A DNA stretch of 13,540 bases from Cyanobacteria bacterium HKST-UBA02 (GCA_020431945.1 JAGQHH010000511.1:1-13540); one strand, 5' to 3'. Counted from the first letter of the stretch, positions 1-9,100 are shown. The notes: generated by a model not told the origin, from the letters alone. Numbers and translations are program-made.

Positions 1-34
1 TGCCGGCCAGTCTGAAGCCCCGGTCAGAGACAGC

Positions 35-3000
35 ATGTTCGAGAGTATCTCGAAGGTTTTCAAAGATCACGGTCTCACCGTGTTATTCGAGTCCGGCGAG
101 TCCGGCGAGCTCCAGATGAGAATCGCCGGCTCCACAGGCGAGTTTCAGATAGGACCTTCCGGAGTCTCGAATGCTGACGGCTTTCTTTCTGTCAGGCAGG
201 AGGCATGGGAGGAGGCTCGCCGTAGCCAGCTCGGTCCCGAAGGTGAAAATCGTCTGCACGAGCTTTTTCTAGAGTTTCGCAGGGCGAGCGGGGACAAACC
301 CTTGGATCATATCGATGCTTTCAATCATCTGGTACGCATGCATGCTTATTCGCCGGTGCACAATCAGGCTCTGTCCGAGATTGTCGATGCCATCAAAGGC
401 AGTGGCAGCGGCGAGGGCAGAGGCAGGGCCTTTTCCCTTGGCGCCGGCACCGGCTATCTGGAACACCTGATAAACGAGAGGAATGGAAGCGGGAGACCGG
501 AGATAGTCGATGCTTTCGATCTCCATCCGGTGGAGAGCGGACGCAATCGTTTCTACCCGCAGGGCGGCAAGAGCTGGTCGGACGTTCATTCGGGCAGTGA
601 ATATACCGCCGCCTCCCATCCGGATCAGACTCTCCTTTTGTCCTGGCCTCCTTATAACGAGCCCTTCGGCGCCAGGGCGCTTACCGAATATCTGGCAGCC
701 GGCGACGCCAGCCCGGAGCTTGCCGCCTCTCAGAAAGTGATAGTGGTCTCGCCGGGAAGCGGTGGCAACTCCGGCGATCATGCCATGTGGGAGATCCTCT
801 CCCGGGAGTTCGATCTCAAAAAGACCATCGAGCTCGACCACTGGTATGACCGGGGCGATACGGCTGTGCGTATATATGAGAGAAAGCCCCATACGCACGA
901 AGTTCCGCCCGACACCGGCACCGGTGCCGTGCGCATCGCCGAGCCGGTAGCGGGCAGGAGCTATCTCGTTGCCGGCGATCAGGCTATCGCTCCCGGCTCC
1001 GGAGTCGTCCTGGGCGAGGGCGATGTTCGTGTCCCGGTCACCGTGGGCGCTTATGTCGATGGAACGAAGAGTCTTGCCGGAGCAGACGGGAGCACCGCGA
1101 TTATCTATCGGGACGAGCTCGGCAGGAGCCGCCTTCTGGCTCCGTCCGGGAGCCAGGTGCGAGTCGATGGTGATCTGGTCCCCGGGGATGTCGAAGTCGA
1201 TCTTTCAGGCAAGAAGGAGATCAAGATCGGCAATGCCCGTCCGCTGTCTTTAGCCACCATGGATGGGGGCTCACTGGGATCGGAGCTGACCGTGCTCGAT
1301 GGCATGAAGCGCGATCTGCCTCTGCGTAACAATCAGCAGGTAGTTTTCGGCGAGGCTTCAGCGCCTGATGTGGGAAGCGTGCAGGGCAAACTGGATGACG
1401 GCAGGGTGTTCATCTACCGCAATCAGCTCGACCATGGCGATGATATCAGAGCACCGGAGAAGCTGATCGAGAGCGCCCAGGAGATGCTCCGGGCAAACGG
1501 CGGCGTGCTTCCCGAAAAAGCCGAATTCGCAGGTCTGCTTGATCTCTCGGCTATGATAAAAGGTCGTGATGCTATGGCAAGCTATCGTCATCTGCTCGAT
1601 CCCAAAAGCGGTACGGTTTATTCTTTGAATGTGGAGAAAGGCGCCGGGAACGAGAGCACCATAGACCTGCGGGTCGATCCCTACCATGCGGTGGTTCCTG
1701 CTGATTCGGTCTTGATTCCCAGGGGGACCGCCATCACCACCAGTGCCGGGGTCGACAGGCATGGACGATCCGGCTTTCACAGCGATCGGGTCGCTCCCGA
1801 CCCCCTCGAGCACAGCCGGACTGTCTCTCGGACAGTTGTCGAAGAGCCGGTGCATGAACCGATCAAAGCGACGAAACTCAAGATCCCGACAAGCACGGTC
1901 ACTATCGATGGTATCGAGACGGCACCGGAGACCGATACCGCCGCATTCCGCGAAAAACTGGCGGCCGGGGTCGAAGCGATCAATGAGAGCCATTTCGAGA
2001 AGGGATACGACTCGCTTCGTGAAGCCGGCAATTTCCCCGGACAGGTGGATTTTGTCAGGAGCGAAAATGTCATTCGGGCAGCGGAGCTCCAGGGTGAAGG
2101 TCTCGCCAGTTATCTCGAGGGTCTCAAACATCCCTCGGTCTCGCGTTCCGGAGAGCGATATTCCATTGGCGAGCCGGTTACCATCGTAGAGCTCCCGTCT
2201 GGTGCACGGGTCGATATAATGCATCCGGAAAGAACCGTGGATGGTGACCGGGTGCAAGCGGCAGCGGATCTCGCTTTTCTTGATGGACCGCAGACCCGCG
2301 CTCTGCAAAAGCGCCACGCTGTGCTCATGGCTGCGTCCCTGACCGAGGCGCACCAGCAGCACTGGCAGGGGAAATTGATTTCTCCGGCTCTTGCCGAGCA
2401 TCTCGAGAGCAACGGCAATCAGGTACGAATCTATTCTCCTTTTGCCGAGGGCGACCCCCAGTACCGACCCGAGATCGATCTTGCTTCTCTTACAGATGGA
2501 TTCGATCGGGAAATGCTCGACATGGAAGCGCGGAATGTCATATTCGGCAATGAGACGCTTTTCCTTCTCAATGAAGCCGGACTCTCCAGCCGGGATCTCA
2601 GAGAGACTCTTTCTTCCTCCGACGATATCCTTCGCCGTGAAGGTCTCGGAGCCATGAGGTCTACAGAGAAAGACTCCATGCGCGTGCTTCCTTACGGGCT
2701 CCTTCCTGATGGGCTGGTCAGGGATATTGACTCTGCCAATCGCGAGATCAAGACCATGGTTCTGCCCCTGCGCCGGAACAGCCGATCGAGACCGGGATCG
2801 GATATCGCCGCCGATATTTCGGAGAAGGCATCGTCACGCGCCATCGAGGCCCTCAAGGAAGAAGGCATTCCGGAGAAGCTGGGCATTCCGCCGGAGCTGC
2901 TCACCACGGATAATATCAAGTTCACGTCTCTCAGTGATTGTGAGGGAAAATATGTCCTGGATACGGGTGTGGTCTATGTGGGAGTAGACGCCGAGACCCC

Positions 3001-6000
3001 GATGAGGACTCTTCTTCATGAGCTCGGCCATCAGACCGCTCATCTCGACCTGATGGCCGCTGCCAGAGTCGATCCGGAAGGTGTTCGTCTTGCTCTGATG
3101 GACCGATTCATCGAGGACTCGAGAAGCCGTATTTCCATCGATAACCCGGAAGCTAGAGAAGCTTTCGAGGGTATGCTGGGGGATCGAATTGCCGGCAGGA
3201 GCGCCACAGGCGAAGCGAGCGAAGCGCTTCTATCCGAATTCGGAGGCTCCAGGGAAGCTCTCGACCAGGCTCTCGGCGCCGAGGAGGTACGGTTCGAAAA
3301 GCAGCTTTCGCTGATCGATTCGTCGAAGCTCACCGGTCCCTCGAAAGAGATCGTCGAGGACCGGACAGCCGTCTTCGAGAATCTCATGAAGCGATCCGGA
3401 AGAGGAACCCTCAGGGATCATCCTCTGGTGCTCAAGCATTTCAGGAGTCTCGATGTCGATCTCAGAGCCCGGAGCGGTGACAACAATGCCTATGCCTTCT
3501 CCAGCGACGAGCTGAGAGCGAGAAAACCAGACGCGGCTTTGCGAGCGCAGAGGATTCGCCGGGCTCTCGAGGAGGACTCTATGCCCCGGGAGACCGAGCA
3601 GCGCATGCGCCAGGATTACAACAAGCTGGTGGATTATCTCACTGTCGCTTCCTGGCAGCAGCAGTTCAATCAGGCTCTTCTGAAGGGTGACAGCGAAGCT
3701 GCCGGAAGGCTGGCTAGAAAAATCGTCGGGTCTCTATCGGAAAACATTGAGCAGGGCAAAGATGTGATCGGTCATCTTATCAATACCGGCATGCTCACCG
3801 AGACCGATCTGTCAGGCACCAAGCTCGAAGGCTTCAGCACCAGGGAGGGCAGAGCCAGGGCTATCGGTCTGGAGCGGCTCAGGCAAAGCACCGGCGATGT
3901 CTTTCTGATCAGCTCCAAGCTCCTCAATGCCAGGGACGACCCGGGCTCCTTCGAGCATCAGTTGAAAGATACTCCTTCTATCGAGATGGCCGGGCGTCAG
4001 GTGACCCTCCTCTCGATCCTGGAGAACAAAGAGAACCATGCACTTTCCCTGCGTGTTCGCGATCAGTCGGGCGAGACCCGGCTGGCTGATATAAGCGAGC
4101 TATGGCCCGGGGATTTCGAGGCGGACTTCGCCGGCAGTGAGCCCCGGGGAGCCGGCGCTCCGGTGGAGGCGAGAGTCACTGCCCTGGCTGAGTTCGCTCA
4201 TTTGCTAGCCGCCGAGCAGTCCGGCCTGGCGCAAAAAAACGGACCTCCCCGCATCGATGATAATTCTTCCCATTCACGCGGCCGCGCCGGGAGCGGCGAG
4301 TCGCTGTTCGAGAAACGCACCGCTTACAGTATCAGTGTCGGAGGCGAGAGTATAGATGTCCTTCCCGAAGGACAGATCAAGTCTATGGGCTCATCTTCGT
4401 ATAATGACCTCAAGCTTTCTTCGGGAAATTTCTCGGTGGGCGCCGATGAGAATGGTCTGTTTCTCCGTAAAGAGGTCGGCTACAGCGAGCTGTCCATCGA
4501 CGGTGTCGATTCGCAGACCTGGCAGAAGGAGCCGGCGGGCTACAAGCTCTATATCGAGCCCGGTCAGAAAGTGGTGCTCAATGGACGGATGGAGTTAGGA
4601 ATAGGTACTTTCGAAATCCCTGATTTCGGAAAATCCGGAAATAACAGTCCACTCCTTGCTCCGGCTGCGGATCATGATTCTCCGGCAACCAGACAGAGTC
4701 TCGAGCTCAGAGGCTCCGGCTATATACCGCCTGAGCAGAGGCTTCTGCCCGGTATGCGATTTACCGAGCTACATGAAGACCGGGATACCGGGGTCGAGGT
4801 CGAAAGAGTGCCGATAGTGGTGGACCCGGCAAAGGATCCGGTACTGAAAGCGGTGCTTGATGAGGCCAGTGCTCGTTTCGGAGCTATCGAAGATCCCCAG
4901 CTCAAGATGAAACTGATCACCAGATTCGCTCACGATCTTCTTACTCCGGAGAACGTCACGCCTCCTCCCGGATGGAAGCCTGAGCACGATGGCCAGCGTT
5001 ATTCTACAGATGATGCCATGTATGACATGGACAGGGAGTTCCGGGGCAAGTCTCTCTATCTGGGTGAATATATCAGACGCGGGGTCGGCACTTGCGTGCC
5101 TCAGTCGCTTCTGGTGAAAGCAATGGGAGACAGGCTCGGTCTGCCTGTCGGTGTCCAGACCGGCATGTTCGGGGTGGAGCCGGACGGCTCTTTCGACGGT
5201 CAACGTCATGCCTGGAATACCCTCGGCACCGAAGGCGGTCAGGAGCTGCACTTCGATCCACGCTATCGAGAATATGACGGCAAGCTCGCCGGGGACCTCG
5301 AGCATTCAGGCTACCGGATAAGGCGAGATTCAGCGCTGAAGCAGAGAATCGACGCCCTCTCCGATGAAAGCCTCAGGACATCTCTGGAGGAAATCCGCAA
5401 GCTCTCGCTGAAAAATCCGGAACTCGAGCCATTTCTTTCCGATATTCTCAAACTGAAAGAGAGAGGGATCGATTTGCCTTCCAGTCTCGAGCCTTATCTT
5501 CGCAACAGTGAAAACATCGCCCGGATCGAAGGACGGCTTTCGGTATTGAGACGTTCTCTCGAAAGGACTCTTGCCGGTGCCGGTCTGGAGAGTTCCGGAG
5601 CCGCGGAACACGTTCAGGCTCAGCCGGCTGTCACCGGTGAAAGGCACGATGGTCTGGCTGCTTCCGCCGAGCGTCCCGGGGCGCACGAAGCCTTCATCGT
5701 GGAGTATGTCCCCGGCCCGGACGGAACTGTTGCTACGCGGACTATTCGTCTGTCCGATGTGAGCAGCGAGAAACTCTCGGAAGAGCTCGGCAAGCTCGAG
5801 CCCGCCGAGTTGAGAAAACGGATCGAGACCACCAGGTCCGAGCTCGAGCGCTTGAAAGAAAGCGGCGATGAGCGATCCATTCAGCAAGCCAGGGAGAGAC
5901 TCGAGGGGCTCGAGTGGCTGTCCGAGCTGAAAGGGCGATATGACAGCGCCGCCGGCGCCGGCGAGCGTATGGCTCTTTGCGAGAGCACCAGAAACAGTGC

Positions 6001-6133
6001 TAGAAGCAAAGCCGGCGAGATCCTGGGAAAGACAGGTCTGGTTACCGGACTTCTCTTGCTCTTCAATGCCTTCGCGCCGGAGGTGAGAGCCGGGCAGAGA
6101 AGCAGCGAGCGAGTGCTTCCCCGCGGCAATTGA
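35..6133 (+). CDS. Giant multidomain protein: methyltransferase-like, zincin-like and transglutaminase-like domains
   Basis: I do not recognise this 2032-residue protein as a named family; it is a mosaic. Visible in order: a methyltransferase-like Rossmann domain (~100-285; SLGAGTG 134-140, acidic D162, SWPPY 203-207), a duplicated beta-rich FHA-like region (~300-470), a zincin motif HELGH (995-999), a second FHA-like beta region (~1428-1530), a transglutaminase-like core (~1600-1760; C1687, H1725, D1741), a charged helical segment (~1910-1967) and a hydrophobic stretch (~2000-2013). Only three cysteines are present (C969, C1687, C1982), and one occupies the predicted nucleophile position. 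There is no N-terminal signal peptide from this ATG. The start is uncertain: no good Shine-Dalgarno precedes it (only a weak AGAGA), and the frame has no stop between it and the left edge (upstream codons read AGQSEAPVRDS), so the true start may lie outside. The coding call is very secure. The role, perhaps an effector or protein-modifying enzyme, is inference. Confidence 0.93.
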   Translation: MFESISKVFKDHGLTVLFESGESGELQMRIAGSTGEFQIGPSGVSNADGFLSVRQEAWEEARRSQLGPEGENRLHELFLEFRRASGDKPLDHIDAFNHLVRMHAYSPVHNQALSEIVDAIKGSGSGEGRGRAFSLGAGTGYLEHLINERNGSGRPEIVDAFDLHPVESGRNRFYPQGGKSWSDVHSGSEYTAASHPDQTLLLSWPPYNEPFGARALTEYLAAGDASPELAASQKVIVVSPGSGGNSGDHAMWEILSREFDLKKTIELDHWYDRGDTAVRIYERKPHTHEVPPDTGTGAVRIAEPVAGRSYLVAGDQAIAPGSGVVLGEGDVRVPVTVGAYVDGTKSLAGADGSTAIIYRDELGRSRLLAPSGSQVRVDGDLVPGDVEVDLSGKKEIKIGNARPLSLATMDGGSLGSELTVLDGMKRDLPLRNNQQVVFGEASAPDVGSVQGKLDDGRVFIYRNQLDHGDDIRAPEKLIESAQEMLRANGGVLPEKAEFAGLLDLSAMIKGRDAMASYRHLLDPKSGTVYSLNVEKGAGNESTIDLRVDPYHAVVPADSVLIPRGTAITTSAGVDRHGRSGFHSDRVAPDPLEHSRTVSRTVVEEPVHEPIKATKLKIPTSTVTIDGIETAPETDTAAFREKLAAGVEAINESHFEKGYDSLREAGNFPGQVDFVRSENVIRAAELQGEGLASYLEGLKHPSVSRSGERYSIGEPVTIVELPSGARVDIMHPERTVDGDRVQAAADLAFLDGPQTRALQKRHAVLMAASLTEAHQQHWQGKLISPALAEHLESNGNQVRIYSPFAEGDPQYRPEIDLASLTDGFDREMLDMEARNVIFGNETLFLLNEAGLSSRDLRETLSSSDDILRREGLGAMRSTEKDSMRVLPYGLLPDGLVRDIDSANREIKTMVLPLRRNSRSRPGSDIAADISEKASSRAIEALKEEGIPEKLGIPPELLTTDNIKFTSLSDCEGKYVLDTGVVYVGVDAETPMRTLLHELGHQTAHLDLMAAARVDPEGVRLALMDRFIEDSRSRISIDNPEAREAFEGMLGDRIAGRSATGEASEALLSEFGGSREALDQALGAEEVRFEKQLSLIDSSKLTGPSKEIVEDRTAVFENLMKRSGRGTLRDHPLVLKHFRSLDVDLRARSGDNNAYAFSSDELRARKPDAALRAQRIRRALEEDSMPRETEQRMRQDYNKLVDYLTVASWQQQFNQALLKGDSEAAGRLARKIVGSLSENIEQGKDVIGHLINTGMLTETDLSGTKLEGFSTREGRARAIGLERLRQSTGDVFLISSKLLNARDDPGSFEHQLKDTPSIEMAGRQVTLLSILENKENHALSLRVRDQSGETRLADISELWPGDFEADFAGSEPRGAGAPVEARVTALAEFAHLLAAEQSGLAQKNGPPRIDDNSSHSRGRAGSGESLFEKRTAYSISVGGESIDVLPEGQIKSMGSSSYNDLKLSSGNFSVGADENGLFLRKEVGYSELSIDGVDSQTWQKEPAGYKLYIEPGQKVVLNGRMELGIGTFEIPDFGKSGNNSPLLAPAADHDSPATRQSLELRGSGYIPPEQRLLPGMRFTELHEDRDTGVEVERVPIVVDPAKDPVLKAVLDEASARFGAIEDPQLKMKLITRFAHDLLTPENVTPPPGWKPEHDGQRYSTDDAMYDMDREFRGKSLYLGEYIRRGVGTCVPQSLLVKAMGDRLGLPVGVQTGMFGVEPDGSFDGQRHAWNTLGTEGGQELHFDPRYREYDGKLAGDLEHSGYRIRRDSALKQRIDALSDESLRTSLEEIRKLSLKNPELEPFLSDILKLKERGIDLPSSLEPYLRNSENIARIEGRLSVLRRSLERTLAGAGLESSGAAEHVQAQPAVTGERHDGLAASAERPGAHEAFIVEYVPGPDGTVATRTIRLSDVSSEKLSEELGKLEPAELRKRIETTRSELERLKESGDERSIQQARERLEGLEWLSELKGRYDSAAGAGERMALCESTRNSARSKAGEILGKTGLVTGLLLLFNAFAPEVRAGQRSSERVLPRGN
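332..889 (+). other. Encoded domain: SAM-dependent methyltransferase-like Rossmann fold
   Basis: Residues ~100-285 of the plus-strand protein. SLGAGTG (134-140) fits the glycine-rich SAM-binding motif I, followed by a helix. VDAFDLHP then gives an acidic residue (D162) at the end of the second strand, and TLLLSWPPYNEP (199-210) sits where motif IV is expected. Amino-methyltransferases usually carry D/N/S-P-P-Y/F/W there. Here a tryptophan directly precedes PPY, with S203 one position earlier. The last strands are plausibly KVIVVSPG and the TAVRIYER stretch. The fold call is reasonable; substrate and activity are unknown. Confidence 0.6.
932..1438 (+). other. Encoded domain: beta-rich region with an internal duplication, FHA-like
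   Basis: Residues ~300-468 of the plus-strand protein alternate short hydrophobic strands and Gly/Asp turns. Two related segments are visible: VVLGEGD (324-330) leading to STAIIYRDELG (353-363), and VVFGEAS (436-442) leading to GRVFIYRNQLD (456-466). The part around GSQVRVDGD (372-380) followed by KEIKIGN (394-400) resembles the end of an FHA domain, but the diagnostic Gly-Arg and Ser-x-x-His residues are not present. A degenerate FHA or another small beta sandwich is plausible. Confidence 0.35.
2912..3244 (+). other. Encoded domain: zincin-type metallopeptidase-like
   Basis: Residues ~960-1070 of the plus-strand protein. TLLHELGHQTAH (992-1003 region) contains the HEXXH zinc motif with ligands H995 and H999 and catalytic E996. 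It is preceded by an edge-strand-like VVYVGVDAETP, the usual layout in zincins. The metzincin HEXXHXXGXXH extension is absent. A downstream glutamate in ASEALLSE (E1063 or E1068) could be the third ligand, as in gluzincin-type enzymes; this assignment is inference. HEXXH alone occurs by chance, but the surrounding strand-helix context makes a real zincin likely. Confidence 0.6.
4316..4624 (+). other. Encoded domain: degenerate FHA-like beta sandwich
   Basis: Residues ~1428-1530 of the plus-strand protein show the FHA rhythm: an opening strand, SYNDLKLSSGNFSVG (1455-1469), ENGLFLRKE (1472-1480), SELSIDG (1484-1490), then YIEPGQKVVLNG (1506-1517) and ELGIGTFEI (1520-1528). FHA domains bind phosphothreonine through a conserved Arg and a Ser-x-x-His. 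Neither is evident here, so phosphopeptide binding is doubtful even if the fold is right. Confidence 0.4.
4832..5314 (+). other. Encoded domain: transglutaminase-like / EDR1-type cysteine domain
   Basis: Residues ~1600-1760 of the plus-strand protein. RRGVGTCVPQSLLVKAMG (from 1681) places C1687 (codon 5093-5095) at the start of a helix. QRHAWNTLG gives H1725 (5207-5209), and LHFDPRY gives D1741 (5255-5257). Cys, then His in an HAWN strand, then Asp in the next strand is the triad order of transglutaminase-like folds, which include proteases, amidases, transglutaminases and the N-terminal domain of plant EDR1/CTR1 kinases. The triad appears intact, so activity is plausible; the reaction cannot be told from sequence alone. 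Confidence 0.7.
5762..6073 (+). other. Encoded charged helical segment and short hydrophobic tail
   Basis: Residues ~1910-1967 are dense in Glu, Lys, Arg and Leu with heptad-like spacing (for example KRIETTRSELERLKESG), suggesting a coiled coil. Some 30 residues later, GLVTGLLLLFNAFAP (2001-2015) is a strongly hydrophobic stretch of about 14 residues near the C-terminus. It is short for a transmembrane helix but could be a tail anchor or buried helix. Confidence 0.4.
6099..6119. other. Inverted repeat inside the 3' end of the plus-strand gene
   Basis: GAAGCA (6099-6104) and TGCTTC (6114-6119) form a perfect 6-bp stem with a 9-nt loop, 12 bases before the TGA stop. The only T run nearby (6142-6147) lies 22 bases downstream, too far for a standard intrinsic terminator. 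It may be chance. Confidence 0.25.
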
Positions 6134-6138
6134 TTGGT

Positions 6139-9100
6139 CTATTTTTTATCCAGATAGGTCTGGATCACTCGCAAGCGCTGTCTTGTTCGATCCAGTTCCA
6201 TGGTCCTGAGGGTTCTGGCGTCCTGAGGAATGACCAGATATTGACCGTTGCTCTTGCTCGACAGTCCGGGAAGAACCCTGAAATTCGGGTTGTCCTCGAA
6301 ATTGCCCGGTGCCCTGTCTCTTGCGAATGCCTGTATGTACCAGAGCGGAATGGAGCCGTCTTCGGCCTGATGCTCTTTGAGGTCTTCGGGCAGGAGGGCG
6401 ACGATATTGCTCCGGTAGTGGACGAGATTCTCCACAGGTGGTGATGCAAGGAAATTCGGCCGGGCGATATCGGCTGTGAGAGTGCTTGCCAGTGGTGGTG
6501 TCCAGGAAGGCGAATAGCTGTCTCTTGTAACCGGGCGCGGTGAGGTAATCAGAGCAAGCTCTCGATTGAGAGAATTGTTGAGACTCGATTCGCGCCGGCG
6601 GCTCACATCGGCCCATCTGTCCGTGGAGAGGTCGCCGTGGAGACTCAGTCCCGCCATCTGGAGCTGGTCGATGCCATAGTCGTTATACTGATCCGAGATG
6701 ATCGCGGTGGGCAGACCGCGACTGCGCTGGCTCAGCCAGTTCTTGTACATGGTGGCCAGGGAGCGGCTATCCACTGACTGTCTCCGGCCGATGTCGGGTC
6801 TTGTATCGAGCATCTCTTTGAGGAACTGTCCCACCAGCTCGTCCGGTGCCGATTCGCTGTAGGTGATCCGGTTTCCGGAGGTAGCCGTAATTCTGAGCGG
6901 CTGCGATCCTGTCTTATCGCTGTCCAGATTGAAGACGACTTTGCCGTCCCGGTCGAAAGTAAATCTTGCTTCCGGCACAGTGGTGGCATACTCTTGTTTT
7001 ATCGACTCCAGGAGGGTCTCGCCGGTCGTACGCCGATCGGCCACAGGGTAGGGACGCAGCTGAAATGGATCTCTGAACATATCGAGAGGATTGTCCCGGC
7101 GCAAAAAAGGATTGCCCTGAAGTTGAAACAAGTCGGCCTGGCGATTGAGCACCGGTGTATATGTGGGAGGGCTGATCCGGGCGTCCAGCTCTTCTTCGGT
7201 GAGGGGCTTGCCGTCACCGGCAGCGCTCATGGCGAGCACGATGGCTTTGCGTTGATCCACGGGCAGAGCATAGAGACTGCGAGCAGTTACAGGATTGTGC
7301 TCCAGAAATTTCCGTGCCTGATCGGCGTCGTTGAATTCGGGCGGCTTTCGAGAAGGCTCTCTCCCGGACGCTTCCCAGGCCTCCTTCCAGGCTTTTTGAG
7401 CGGCATCCCTGGTGGTGTCGCTGCCCGAATAGATCATATCTCTCAGGAGCAAGGCAGCTTCACCGGATGTGGTCCGGTTCCGGCTCTGTACCGCCAGCCT
7501 TGCCAGAGTCCCCACGGCTTTGTCGAGATCTCCGGCTCGACCGCTCTGGCTGAGCATCCAGCTCGATGCCAGACGGACTCTCTCGCTGTTGCTCCGGAGC
7601 GCCTGGTCGAGGACCGCTCGACGGGGATCTTCGTCACCGGCAAGAGGGCTGTGCTTGAGGCTGGCGAATAGATCCTCCGACCATTGCCTGCCGTTGCCGG
7701 GCAGGTCGCCTGCCAGATCCGCCGAGAGTTTCCGGGCATCACCGTCAGTGGTATCGGTGAGCCGGTTGCCGGCGCGCCTGTTCAGAAGACCGACTCCGCC
7801 ATAGAGTGATTCGATCTCGGTCTGGGATATAGAGCCGAGATTGCGATCTTTGATCCGCAAAAATTGGCCGCCTTCGTATGCCTCTGCCGGCTTCCAGCGG
7901 GGCGAGCCGGAAGGCGATAACCCTGACCCGGAATAGGTCCTGGCCGGAGCAGTCACCGGGCTGTCTTTCTTGATCTGCTCGAGGAAATCTTTGAGCAGTT
8001 GCTCAGTCCTGGCATTGTCGAAGGACTCCAGATTCGAGCCTCTGCCGGCAAAGGCAGGGTCGAGGTTTCTCCGGTCACTGAAGCTGAGAAGCCTGTCGAG
8101 GCTTCCGGCTCCTATATTTTCGCCTCTGATATAGCGATAGAGAATAGAATCCAGGGCTCGGGACTTCTGCTGGTCGGTGAGCGGGGGCTCGACTGTTTCG
8201 CCGCCCAGGGAAAGACGAAAGCTCTTGCTCTCCTCGTATCCGTATTGATGTTTGGGATTGTGGCTGGCACAGCGATTTATCGAAGAGAATCGCATAAGAT
8301 CGGCGGTGTTCAGCTCACGTCTTTCGGAGGGCTGGATCCGGAGCCTGTATTCAGCTCCGAGATGATAGTCCAGGGTCTCCTGGGACCAGCCTGTCAGGGT
8401 GCGAAGAAGATTGACCTTGTCGGCGTCGCTGGTGTATTCCACGAAGTCGGTGAGGTAGTTTCGAGGCTCCATGAGCATGCGGTTGATGGACCTGGTGTAT
8501 TCGTTGGGCACGGCAGGCGGTGGCATCTTCCCGGCAGCGCTGCTGGCATCGTATGCGGTTTGCCAGGCGCTATGGGCGAGGAGCTGGTCGTCCAGATTGC
8601 CGCAGTCGATGATGTTCTTGAGCAACCCCTGTGCTTCCTGGCGACCGATGGCATTGCCCGAGCCGTTTGCTATAGCAGCAAGCTCAGCCACAGCCGTCTG
8701 CCTGTCGCCGACAATGGCGCTCTCCGATAGCCGCCAGGCAGCCGCCAGACGGACACGATCGTTTTCGTGAGTGAGCGCCTTTCTCAGAGCTTCTCTTCTG
8801 GGGTCCGAGACGTCCTTTATGGGACCGCCTCTGGCGGTATCGACGATGGCGCGAACGGTGTCTTTGTAATTTGCCGAAGCAATGGTCTCGACAGTGCTCG
8901 AGAGTTTGCGCATCGCGCCGGCAGCAAGATCTCTGTCTGATTGTATGGCGCTTCCCGAGAGCACCAGAGCGGCGGCAAAACGAACGCGCTCGCTGTTGCT
9001 GTCGAGGGCTTTGCCCAGTCTTGTCCGACGCGGGTCGCTGGCGCTGGTTATCGGCACTATCTGACCGTTGACGAAAGAGTCGGCGACTTCTTCGGCTCGG

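Noticed and set aside
89..106. Two tandem copies of GAGTCCGGC
   Set aside because: Only two 9-bp copies within coding sequence (ESGESG); too short to be meaningful as a repeat element.
1358..2401. Open frame of 347 codons on the minus strand
   Set aside because: Antisense to the plus-strand giant gene, with no domain; the reading frame of the giant gene explains it.
6141..6165. Rho-independent terminator at the gene junction
   Set aside because: The hairpin at 6148-6165 is followed by A, not U, in the minus transcript, and in the plus transcript the U run comes before the hairpin.
6130..6444. Open frame of 104 codons starting at the stop of the plus-strand gene
   Set aside because: It overlaps the minus-strand gene's 3' end almost entirely and has no convincing ribosome binding site, so it was taken as chance.
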